DNA of 64,000 bases, taken from assembly GCA_002298785.1 (NCBI GenBank), contig DBMR01000021.1, positions 8,281 to 72,280 of the forward strand, in the 5' to 3' direction. Below the pieces are notes generated by a model. It saw nothing but the letters and a program-made list of their open reading frames with translations. It was not told the DNA's origin and did not search any database. The DNA comes from Verrucomicrobia subdivision 3 bacterium UBA693. GTDB lineage: Bacteria > Verrucomicrobiota > Verrucomicrobiia > Limisphaerales > UBA8199. Numbering within the stretch: the first letter of the stretch is position 1; each line of letters begins with the position of its first letter. Position numbers and translations under genes: made by a program. Shown here in pieces: positions 52,590-59,953 of this stretch.

Positions 52590-54068
52590 ATGAGCGCAGT
52601 CAATGAAACTCTGATACGTGATGTGGTGGCGGAAGTGTTGGCCCGTTTGGGCCAGGCACCCGCCCACAAAAGCCCGGCTCCGGCCGCGCCGGCGGCAGCA
52701 CCTGCCTGCGGGTGTGATCGCCCGCAAGCCGGTGGTCGTTATGGCGTGTTCCAGGACGCGAACGCGGCGTGCGCCGCCGCCCATGAAGGCTTTCGCCAAC
52801 TCCGCAAACAGGGGGTGGAAGCCCGGGCCAAAGTCGTTGAAATCGTTAAGACCCTGGCTGATGCCAACGCCACCGAGTGGGGCCGCATCGAGTTGGAGGA
52901 GACGAAGATCGGCCGTCTCGATCACAAGATCGAGAAGTTGAAAATCATCAAACTGGTGCCGGGGGTGGAATGGCTCAATCCTTACGCCCGCAGCGGCGAT
53001 CACGGCATCACGCTGGAAGAGTATACGCCTTTTGGGGTGGTGGCAGCGATTACGCCTTCCACGCACTCCATCCCCACCTTGAGTGGCAACATCGTCAACA
53101 TCGTGGCGGCGGGCAACGCGGTGGTTTTCAATGCGCATCCCAGCGCCGCAAAATGTGCTGCGCTGGCCGTGGCAGAGTACAATCGTGCCATCGAGCGGGA
53201 GACAGGGATTACCAACCTGGTGACGATTGTGGAGCAGCCCACCCTGGATTCGTTCAAGGCGATCTGTTCGCACGAAGCGGTGCGGTTGCTGTGCGTAACG
53301 GGTGGCCCGGCGGTGGTCAAAGCCGCCATGCAAACGGGCAAACGCGCGATTTGTGCCGGGCCCGGGAATCCGCCGGTGTTGGTGGACGATACGGCCTGCA
53401 TGAAACGCGCCGCTCAGGCGATCATCCAGGGCGGGGCGTATGATAACAATCTGCTCTGCATCGGCGAAAAAGAGGTCTTTGTACTCGAGACTGTGGCGGA
53501 TGAACTGATGGCGCAAATGGAACAGCGCGGTGCGGTTCGGCTTAATGGGAACCAGCTCGAACGCCTGACCAAAGCGGTGTTCACTTTCAAGGAAGGGCAC
53601 GGAGGCGGATGCCCGGAACCGGTGCTGAACAAGGCTTTTATTGGCAAAGACGCCCCGGTGCTGGCCCAGGCCGCCGGAGTCAACGTGCCCGCAGGCACCC
53701 AGCTCCTGTTCGCAGAGACAGATAAGGATCACCTCTTCGTGAAGGAAGAGCAGATGATGCCTTTTCTCCCGATCGTGCGTGTGAAATCGGTCGAGGAAGG
53801 GATTCAAGCCTCCTATGTCGCCGAGCACGAATACAAGCACACGTCCATCATCCATTCTCACGATGTGGAGCACATGACCGCGATGGCGCGGGCGCTGGAT
53901 ACCACCTTGTTCGTCAAGAATGGGCCGTGTATGGCCGGACTGGGATTGGGCGGCGAAGGTTACCTGAGCTTTTCCATTGCGACTCCGACCGGTGAAGGGA
54001 TCACCAATCCGCGGACGTTCACGCGGGTGCGTCGTTGCGTGATGGTGGATAACCTGAGGATTTACTAA
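52590..54068 (+). CDS. CoA-acylating aldehyde dehydrogenase (PduP/EutE-like)
   Basis: 492 residues, BMC signature enzyme: aldehyde plus CoA plus NAD+ to acyl-CoA; L-lactaldehyde expected from context. Residues 4-20 (VNETLIRDVVAEVLARLG) form an amphipathic encapsulation-peptide helix, followed by a Pro/Ala linker and CGCD. The catalytic domain has ITPSTHSIPTLSGNIVNI, VTGGPAVVKAAMQTGKRAIC, catalytic Cys290 in AYDNNLLCIGEKE, and the C-terminal GLGGEGYLSFSIATPTGEGI. This matches PduP/EutE, not a non-acylating ALDH. It ends 3 bp before the second BMC-P. Confidence 0.95.
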   Translation: MSAVNETLIRDVVAEVLARLGQAPAHKSPAPAAPAAAPACGCDRPQAGGRYGVFQDANAACAAAHEGFRQLRKQGVEARAKVVEIVKTLADANATEWGRIELEETKIGRLDHKIEKLKIIKLVPGVEWLNPYARSGDHGITLEEYTPFGVVAAITPSTHSIPTLSGNIVNIVAAGNAVVFNAHPSAAKCAALAVAEYNRAIERETGITNLVTIVEQPTLDSFKAICSHEAVRLLCVTGGPAVVKAAMQTGKRAICAGPGNPPVLVDDTACMKRAAQAIIQGGAYDNNLLCIGEKEVFVLETVADELMAQMEQRGAVRLNGNQLERLTKAVFTFKEGHGGGCPEPVLNKAFIGKDAPVLAQAAGVNVPAGTQLLFAETDKDHLFVKEEQMMPFLPIVRVKSVEEGIQASYVAEHEYKHTSIIHSHDVEHMTAMARALDTTLFVKNGPCMAGLGLGGEGYLSFSIATPTGEGITNPRTFTRVRRCVMVDNLRIY

Positions 54069-54071
54069 CGC

Positions 54072-54344
54072 ATGCTCTTGGCCCGTGTGGAAGGCAGCCT
54101 GATCGCCACTCGAAAGCATCCGAGTTATACGGGGTGGCGATTGTTGATCTGCCAACCGATCAACCAGTCGGGTGAGCCGGAAGGGGTGCCGCAGGTTGCG
54201 ATTGATCCGCACGGCGCTGGCATGCACCAACGGGTCGTGATTTCGTCCGACGGCCTGGCCGCCCGCAAAGCGGTGGGCGACGATCGCAGTCCGGCGCGGT
54301 GGATCATCCTCGGGATCGTGGATGCCGGAGTGGACGAGCTTTAG
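54072..54344 (+). CDS. BMC-P pentameric shell protein 2
   Basis: 90 residues starting MLLARVEGSLIATRKHPSYT, with VAIDPHGAGMHQRVVISSDG and WIILGIVDAGVDEL. EutN/CcmL fold. It starts 3 bp after the aldehyde dehydrogenase stop, so coupled translation is likely. Confidence 0.95.
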   Translation: MLLARVEGSLIATRKHPSYTGWRLLICQPINQSGEPEGVPQVAIDPHGAGMHQRVVISSDGLAARKAVGDDRSPARWIILGIVDAGVDEL

Positions 54345-54397
54345 CGGTTTGGACGGGCGTGAAGACGCGCGCGTGGACTGAACAGACGAAAGATTTA

Positions 54398-54703
54398 ATG
54401 AGATTGGGACATGTCATCGGTCGGGTGACCTTGAGCGCGGCGGTGCCTTCGGTAACTGGCGGGCGCTGGCTGATTGTCTCGCCTTTCTCCCGGGCGGACT
54501 ATGCGCTCGGCCAGGACGTCGCGCCAACCGTGAGCAAAGAGCCCAGCCTGGTGATTTATGACGATTTGGGGGCTGGAGTGGGACAGACGGTTGGTTTTGT
54601 CGAAGGCCGCGAGGCGGCGCAACCCTTCAACCCTCCGATACCGATCGACGCTGTCAACGCGGCCCTGGTCGACAAGACTTTTTATCATCCATTTGAAACA
54701 TGA
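54398..54703 (+). CDS. BMC-P pentameric shell protein 3
   Basis: 101 residues from ATG 54398; an upstream frame start at 54299 overlaps BMC-P 2 and is rejected. MRLGHVIGRVTLSAAVPSVT, VYDDLGAGVG-like core (LVIYDDLGAGVGQTVGFVEG) and VNAALVDKTFY. More divergent than the other two. It overlaps the aldolase ATG by 4 bp (ATGA). Confidence 0.93.
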   Translation: MRLGHVIGRVTLSAAVPSVTGGRWLIVSPFSRADYALGQDVAPTVSKEPSLVIYDDLGAGVGQTVGFVEGREAAQPFNPPIPIDAVNAALVDKTFYHPFET

Positions 54704-55755
54704 AATCTGTGCTTAGTCTGAGAGATGTGGAAGCCATGGCGCAAGCCGGCAAAGACGTGCGTGCCCTTACGGCGGACGCTTTGCTGACCCCATCGGCGCG
54801 CGACTTCGTTCGCGATTTGGGTACCGGGGGAAGCAGCCCCCTGAATGCACGCCCTTCCGCCGTAGTCGCTGCCAGCGCGCCTGTTACTGTCACTGCTAAA
54901 AGTACGCCCGCCGAACTGGAGGCGTTTTTCTCCTCGCCGGCGATGCAGCGATTGAAAGAACAAATCTGCGACATCGGCCGGCGGATGTGGCAACGCGCCT
55001 ACGTGGACGGCAATGGTGGCAACATCGCCATTCGCGTCGCTGACGACCTGGCGCTCTGCACCCCGACCCTGGTTTCCAAAGGATTTATGAAGCCGGAGGA
55101 CATGTGCCTGGTGGACCTTGAAGGCAATCAACTGGCCGGAGTCAAAAAGCGCACGAGCGAGATTTTGATGCACCTGCAGATCATGAAGCGCCAGCCGCGG
55201 GCGAAAGCGACCGTGCATTGTCATCCGCCTTACAGCACCGGCTTTGCGGTCGCGGGGGTGGAACCGCCGACCTGCATGATCCCGGAATTTGAAGTGTTCG
55301 CTTCGGTGGCCATCGCACCATACCGCACCCCCGGGACCCCGGAGATGGGCAAGCTCGTGGCCGACCTGGTGGACAAGCACAACACCATTTTGATGGCCAA
55401 TCACGGCGTGGTTTCCTGGAGCCATAACGATGTCGAAGACGCTTATTTCAAGATGGAGATTTTGGAAGCGTATTGCCGCACCGTGCTGGTGGCTTCGCAG
55501 CTTGGCAAACCGGTGCAGACCATGACGGCTACCCAGTTGAAGGACTTGCTGAAGATCAAGCAGAACCTTGGCATTCCGGATCCGCGATACGGCCTGAAGG
55601 AATGCGAGCTTTGTGACAACAATGAATGGCGTCCGGGTGTCACCTGCGCCGCACCAGCTGGGAATGTGACGGGTGATGGAGGTGCTCCCAATCCCCAGGC
55701 AGAAGCCCTGGTCCAGGCGATCACGGAACAAATCCTGAAGGGACTGCGCGCCTAA
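54700..55755 (+). CDS. Class II aldolase (fuculose/rhamnulose-phosphate type), BMC-targeted
   Basis: 351 residues, far longer than the ~215-residue FucA core. Zinc ligands: Glu154 (RTSEILMHLQ), His173 and His175 (ATVHCHPPYST), His235 (ANHGVVSW). It should split L-fuculose- or L-rhamnulose-1-phosphate into DHAP and L-lactaldehyde inside the compartment. Extensions: residues 1-75 (SLRDVEAMAQAGKDVRALTA, then a Ser/Pro/Ala linker), a Cys-rich segment (Cys302, Cys305, Cys316) and a C-terminal amphipathic helix after another linker (QAEALVQAITEQILKGL) that looks like an encapsulation peptide. Confidence 0.92.
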   Translation: MKSVLSLRDVEAMAQAGKDVRALTADALLTPSARDFVRDLGTGGSSPLNARPSAVVAASAPVTVTAKSTPAELEAFFSSPAMQRLKEQICDIGRRMWQRAYVDGNGGNIAIRVADDLALCTPTLVSKGFMKPEDMCLVDLEGNQLAGVKKRTSEILMHLQIMKRQPRAKATVHCHPPYSTGFAVAGVEPPTCMIPEFEVFASVAIAPYRTPGTPEMGKLVADLVDKHNTILMANHGVVSWSHNDVEDAYFKMEILEAYCRTVLVASQLGKPVQTMTATQLKDLLKIKQNLGIPDPRYGLKECELCDNNEWRPGVTCAAPAGNVTGDGGAPNPQAEALVQAITEQILKGLRA

Positions 55756-55780
55756 AGTTGTATTCGGATCCTCGCAGATC

Positions 55781-56707
55781 ATGAAAGTCACCATTATTGG
55801 CGGCGGCGGTCGGGTCGGTTCCTGTGCCGCATTTGCTTTGCAGTGCGCGGGGCTCGTCCCCGAAATCGCCATTCTGGATGCGAACCGGGATTTAGCGGAG
55901 GGTGAAGCTCTCGATTTGGTGCATGGCAGCGCGTTCGCCGGCGACCAGCGCATTTACGCCTCGGATTACGCGCGCGCCGCTGATTCGGACCTGTTCCTCA
56001 TCACCGCGGGGTTGCGCCGCAAACCGGATGAATCCCGTTTGGATTTGATCAACCGCAACGTGACCTTGTTCGTTCAGATTTTGGATAGCATCAAGGCGGC
56101 TGGTTTGCGGCCGGGAGCCCACATCTTTGTGGTGTCCAACCCGGTGGATATCCTGACCCAATTGGCCGTTGCGCGGCTTGGTTTGCCGTGGAACCAGGTT
56201 TACGGCCTCGGCACGATGCTCGATAGCTCCCGGTTCAGTTCGTTGATCGCGGCCGAGTTGAAGCTGCCCGCTTCCCAGGTCAAAGCCCTCATTTTGGGTG
56301 AACACGGCGATTCCATGGTACCGATCTGGTCCAGCGCGGCCATCAACGGGCTGCCGCTGGCGGGTTTGCCTGAGTGTGGGCCAGCCTTCCAGGGGACGAT
56401 CTTTGAGCGCACCAAAGGCAGCGGCGCCGAAGTTATCAAACGCAAGGGGGGCGCGGGTTGGGCGGTGGCAATCGCCATTCGCGACGTGATCCATTCCGTG
56501 TTGTTGGACAAGAAGCAATTGCTGCCCGTCTCCTCCCTGGTCAATGGCGCTTACGAGATCCAAAACACGTGCCTGAGCGTTCCGACCATCATGTCGCGCA
56601 AAGGTGTGGAGAGCCACGTTGAACTCAAGCTGTGGCCGCGCGAGTTGATGGGGCTCCAGCAATCTGCCCGGGCGCTCCAGGACACCCTGCGCAAAGTCAA
56701 AGCCTAG
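55781..56707 (+). CDS. Lactate/malate dehydrogenase-family enzyme of the BMC operon
   Basis: 308 residues, NAD-binding Rossmann start MKVTIIGGGGRVGSCAAFAL. Catalytic set present: Arg86 (ESRLDLINRN), Asp148 and Arg151 (LDSSRF), His175 (GEHGDSMVP). The substrate-specificity position holds Arg80 in GLRRKPDESR, as in malate dehydrogenases, where lactate dehydrogenases have Gln. It probably recycles NADH from the acylating dehydrogenase by reducing a keto or aldehyde compound; lactate, malate and lactaldehyde are options. It has no encapsulation peptide. It lies 25 bp after the aldolase. Confidence 0.9.
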   Translation: MKVTIIGGGGRVGSCAAFALQCAGLVPEIAILDANRDLAEGEALDLVHGSAFAGDQRIYASDYARAADSDLFLITAGLRRKPDESRLDLINRNVTLFVQILDSIKAAGLRPGAHIFVVSNPVDILTQLAVARLGLPWNQVYGLGTMLDSSRFSSLIAAELKLPASQVKALILGEHGDSMVPIWSSAAINGLPLAGLPECGPAFQGTIFERTKGSGAEVIKRKGGAGWAVAIAIRDVIHSVLLDKKQLLPVSSLVNGAYEIQNTCLSVPTIMSRKGVESHVELKLWPRELMGLQQSARALQDTLRKVKA

Positions 56708-56722
56708 GCGTTAATCACGCAC

Positions 56723-57994
56723 ATGAAATCCCTGGATCAAAAACTCGCGGAGCTTAAAGCCAATCCTGCTTCCCGGGCCTTCATCATCGCGGATGCGAAG
56801 GACGCGGACATGGCGTTTGGAGTGCGTGCCCCAGGACCTCGCACCTACTTGTCCGGACGCGGCGAGCGAGGGGCGCGATTTTCTCCGGAGATCTGGTCTC
56901 GCGACGAATTTGGGTATCGCAACCTGCCGGAATTTCTCGACATCATTCGCGAGGTGGTCCACCAGGGATTGGTCGACATCATGCTGATGTCGGCGTACGT
57001 AAACGACCAGGTCACCATCAAGGAAGGGTTGTTTCGGAATTCTCATGTCACTCCGGCAGCGCGGGCGAATGACACTACCGACGTTTGGGCGGTGCGCCAT
57101 GGTTGCTACACGCGCGAGCCGGCTCAGCCGTTCCGCAGCGCTTCCATCGATCAAATCCAATGCGGCAAGGTGGAATGCGATCGTACGCAGGACGATTTCC
57201 CGGGTGCCAACCTGGGCCTGTATTCAGTCACTTTCGTCAATGAGTTGGAGCAGGACCGTGAGACGTTGCTGGCCTATAAAGCCTTTCGCGAGGAGGCCGA
57301 GCAAAAGAATTTTCGGCACTTCCTCGAGGTATTTGATCCAAACGTGAATAGCGGGATTCCCCCGGAGAAGCTGGGAGAATTCATTAACGACAATATTATC
57401 CGGACCCTCGCCGGGGTGCCGGCGTCAGGCCGCCCGTTCTTTCTCAAAATTGTTTATCACGGACCGCGGGCCATGGAGGAATTGGCGCAATACGACCCCA
57501 ACGTGGTGGTGGGGGTATTGGGCGGCAGTGCCGGCACCACTTACGATGCCTTCAAGCTGATTCACGACGCGCAAAAATACGGCGCGCGCGTCGCGCTTTA
57601 CGGGCGCAAGATCAACAACGCGGAGCATCAGTTGGCTTTCATCGAAATGCTGCGGTTGATTACGGACGGTCGGATCTCGCCGGAAGAGGCGGTGCGGGCT
57701 TATCATGGGGTGCTGCAAGCCCGAAAACTGAAGCCGCGTTTGCCTCTGGAAAAGGATTTGGAGCTGACGGACCAGGCGATGAGCTACGGCGGGGGCGGGG
57801 CGGCTCGCTCATCGGTCAGCATCCGGGGCAATCCTCTCGCCAATCCGACATCCACTCCAAGCACCGCCACTTCGACGCCGACGAGTGTTGTGGATTGGCC
57901 CAAGCTTTCGAACGGCGCCCCGGATTTTGAAAAGATGACTTCCGCCCACCGGCGCGCTTTTGATCAGGACCGGCTCAACCGTAAGTTTGGTTGA
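56723..57994 (+). CDS. Unassigned aldolase-barrel-like protein of the BMC operon
   Basis: 423 residues, last gene of the operon, 15 bp after the dehydrogenase. I do not recognise a named family. Residues about 15-335 read as a (beta/alpha)8 barrel: SRAFIIADAKDADMAFGVRA, GLVDIMLMSAYVNDQVTIKE, FFLKIVYHGPRAMEELAQYD (Lys242 placed like the Schiff-base lysine of DhnA-type class I aldolases) and VVVGVLGGSAGTTYDAFKLI with ARVALYGRKINN, a phosphate-binding-like strand pair. Then comes a Thr/Ser/Pro linker (ANPTSTPSTATSTPTSV) and a conserved-looking charged C-terminal tail (DFEKMTSAHRRAFDQDRLNR). The reaction is unknown; a second carbon-carbon lyase or a scaffold is possible. Confidence 0.8.
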   Translation: MKSLDQKLAELKANPASRAFIIADAKDADMAFGVRAPGPRTYLSGRGERGARFSPEIWSRDEFGYRNLPEFLDIIREVVHQGLVDIMLMSAYVNDQVTIKEGLFRNSHVTPAARANDTTDVWAVRHGCYTREPAQPFRSASIDQIQCGKVECDRTQDDFPGANLGLYSVTFVNELEQDRETLLAYKAFREEAEQKNFRHFLEVFDPNVNSGIPPEKLGEFINDNIIRTLAGVPASGRPFFLKIVYHGPRAMEELAQYDPNVVVGVLGGSAGTTYDAFKLIHDAQKYGARVALYGRKINNAEHQLAFIEMLRLITDGRISPEEAVRAYHGVLQARKLKPRLPLEKDLELTDQAMSYGGGGAARSSVSIRGNPLANPTSTPSTATSTPTSVVDWPKLSNGAPDFEKMTSAHRRAFDQDRLNRKFG

Positions 57995-58012
57995 GCCCGT
58001 CCCGGGCGTTTC
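57972..58012 (+). terminator. Overlapping hairpins at the end of the BMC operon
   Basis: GGCTCAACC (57972-57980) pairs with GGTTGAGCC (57989-57997), while GCCCG (57995-57999) pairs with CGGGC (58003-58007), followed by GTTTCTTT. The two stems share bases and exclude each other. The second, with its U-rich tail, is a plausible terminator for the operon. Confidence 0.45.
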
Positions 58013-58026
58013 TTTCCGGTGATGGA

Positions 58027-58638
58027 TCAGTAGCGATCCGGGTCAGTCACCGTCAGCGTGGCTTCATATTTTCCGACGAAGGTCAGCTTGATCTTGGCCC
58101 CGTTGTCGGTCCGTTCGCCCGACATGTCCGCCATTTCAGAGGCGTCGGAGGTTACGGCTTTGAGCGGCACCGCCAGCAAAGGTTCCGCACTCTTTCCATA
58201 AACGACGAGTTCGAGCGCGCCCTCGCCATTCTTGCGGGCGCCCAGCGTGCTGCAGGTTACTTCATGCTCTTCGCCTCCGGCGGAGACTTTCAGGGACCGC
58301 ATTTTGGCCCCTTGAACCAGCTCGTCACCCTTCAAGAAAGTCAGCTTGCTCATCCACAGTTGGCCGATTGCCTTGGTGTTCTTGTCCAGCTTCGCGAAGG
58401 TGTCCGCGTTTAACTTCCCTTCCGGGAGCAGCATGCCGCCGTATTCGCCGTCTTTCACGACGACGGGGCGCTTCACATCGGGATCGGACGGTATGGGGGT
58501 GTTGAGCATTTCTTTGAGATTACCGCTCGCGACCAGCGCGTATTTCAAGGCCTCCTCGCGCGGCGCCTTCTCCTGGGCCAGGGCCGGGAGGGTCAGGAAG
58601 CCTGCGGATACAATCGCGCCAACCAATAGTGTCTTCAT
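58027..58638 (-). CDS. Secreted protein of unknown function
   Basis: 203 residues with a clear signal peptide (LLVGAIVSAGFLTLPALAQ). The mature part is about 180 residues of mixed charge without recognised motifs; one Cys, EVTCSTLGARKNGEGALELV, and a beta-rich C-terminus (GAKIKLTFVGKYEATLTVTD). It converges with the BMC operon and is divergent from the trans-sulfuration genes. No function can be proposed. Confidence 0.75.
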   Translation of the reverse strand: MKTLLVGAIVSAGFLTLPALAQEKAPREEALKYALVASGNLKEMLNTPIPSDPDVKRPVVVKDGEYGGMLLPEGKLNADTFAKLDKNTKAIGQLWMSKLTFLKGDELVQGAKMRSLKVSAGGEEHEVTCSTLGARKNGEGALELVVYGKSAEPLLAVPLKAVTSDASEMADMSGERTDNGAKIKLTFVGKYEATLTVTDPDRY

Positions 58639-58786
58639 ATTTTTGATGCCAATTAGATTGCTGATTTGAGTTAGTCTTGTTCAGGAATTCCGGTGCGGCA
58701 ACTGCAAAATCGCATGGATTTCGGAATTCATGACACAATTCCCGGGTTGACGCCTTGGCGCTTTGCGGGAAACTTTAACGCTTCTG

Positions 58787-59953
58787 ATGTCAGACATAAC
58801 ACCAAAGCCAGAGGCCGGGTTTAGCACCCGGGCAGTGCATCGTGGTCGGGGTTACTCCGGGACCACCGGCGCCGTCATGCCGCCGGTATTTATGACGTCC
58901 ACCTTTGCCTCGGGTAATCCCGATGGGTTCGACTACACCCGATCCGGCAATCCGAATTTTCGGCTGGTGGAGGAGGCGGTGGCGGCGCTGGAGGGAACGC
59001 GGCATGCCACTTGTTTCGCCAGCGGAGTTTCGGCCATCACCGCCGTGCTCTCGACTTTGTCGAGCGGCGACCTGGTTCTGGCGGAAGAGAATGTCTATGG
59101 CTGCACTTACCGGATGATCGACAAGGTCTTCGCGAAGTTCGGGATGCGGGTGAAGTATCTCGATCTTTCGCAACCCTCGAACTGGGAGCAGATTCGAATT
59201 TGCCGGCCCGCCCTGGTGTGGCTGGAAAGTCCCACGAACCCGTTGCTGAAGGTAATCGACATCTTCGGCATCAGTCGTGTGGCGGCGGAGCAGGGGATAC
59301 CGGTGGTGGTGGACAACACCTTCGCCTCGCCCTATTTGCAGCGGCCGGTGAGCCTCGGGGCGACGCTCTCGCTGGCGTCGACCACCAAATACATCAACGG
59401 CCATAGCGATTGTCTGGGTGGCATTGTAGCCACAAACGACCCGGCTTGGCGCGACAAGATGATCTTTGCTCAAAAGGCGTTGGGACTGCAACCCTCCCCG
59501 TTTGATGCCTGGCTGACCACTCGTGGCCAGCGCACTCTGGCTTTGCGGATGGAACGGCACTGCGCCAATGCGTTGGAGCTGGCGCGTTGGCTGGAGTCAC
59601 GCTCGGGCGTGCGCATGGTGCGCTACCCATTCCTACCCAGCCATCCGCAGTATGAGTTGGCGCGCCGCCAAATGTCCGGCGGTTCCGGCATCGTCATCGC
59701 CGAACTGGATTGTCCGGCCGAGACTGCGCTCGATTTTTGTCGCAAACTGAAATACTTCACCTTGGCCGAAAGCCTCGGAGGCGTCGAAAGCCTGATTTGT
59801 CATCCACCGACGATGACCCATGCTTCCGTTCCGGCCGAGGTTCGTCGCCAGGTCGGAATTGGTGATGGGCTGATCCGGTTTTCGGTAGGGATTGAGGATG
59901 TCCGGGATTTGGTGGAGGATGTGGACTCCACTTTGCGTGGGGTGTTGGGATGA
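58787..59953 (+). CDS. Cystathionine gamma-synthase/lyase-family PLP enzyme
   Basis: 388 residues from ATG 58787 (a TTG at 58763 is less likely). Cys/Met metabolism PLP fold: FDYTRSGNPNFRLVEEAVAA, ATCFASGVSAITAVLSTLSS, VVDNTFASPYLQRPVSLGAT and the PLP Lys in LASTTKYINGHSDCLGG. Most likely cystathionine gamma-synthase (MetB) or gamma-lyase; the two cannot be separated by eye. It overlaps the next gene by 4 bp. Confidence 0.9.
   Translation: MSDITPKPEAGFSTRAVHRGRGYSGTTGAVMPPVFMTSTFASGNPDGFDYTRSGNPNFRLVEEAVAALEGTRHATCFASGVSAITAVLSTLSSGDLVLAEENVYGCTYRMIDKVFAKFGMRVKYLDLSQPSNWEQIRICRPALVWLESPTNPLLKVIDIFGISRVAAEQGIPVVVDNTFASPYLQRPVSLGATLSLASTTKYINGHSDCLGGIVATNDPAWRDKMIFAQKALGLQPSPFDAWLTTRGQRTLALRMERHCANALELARWLESRSGVRMVRYPFLPSHPQYELARRQMSGGSGIVIAELDCPAETALDFCRKLKYFTLAESLGGVESLICHPPTMTHASVPAEVRRQVGIGDGLIRFSVGIEDVRDLVEDVDSTLRGVLG

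Noticed and set aside
52557..54230. 557-residue open frame antisense to the aldehyde dehydrogenase
   Set aside because: Shadow frame rich in His/Arg/Gly; the forward frame has all ALDH motifs.
54685..55953. 422-residue open frame antisense to the BMC aldolase
   Set aside because: Shadow of the aldolase; no domain and spans two forward genes.
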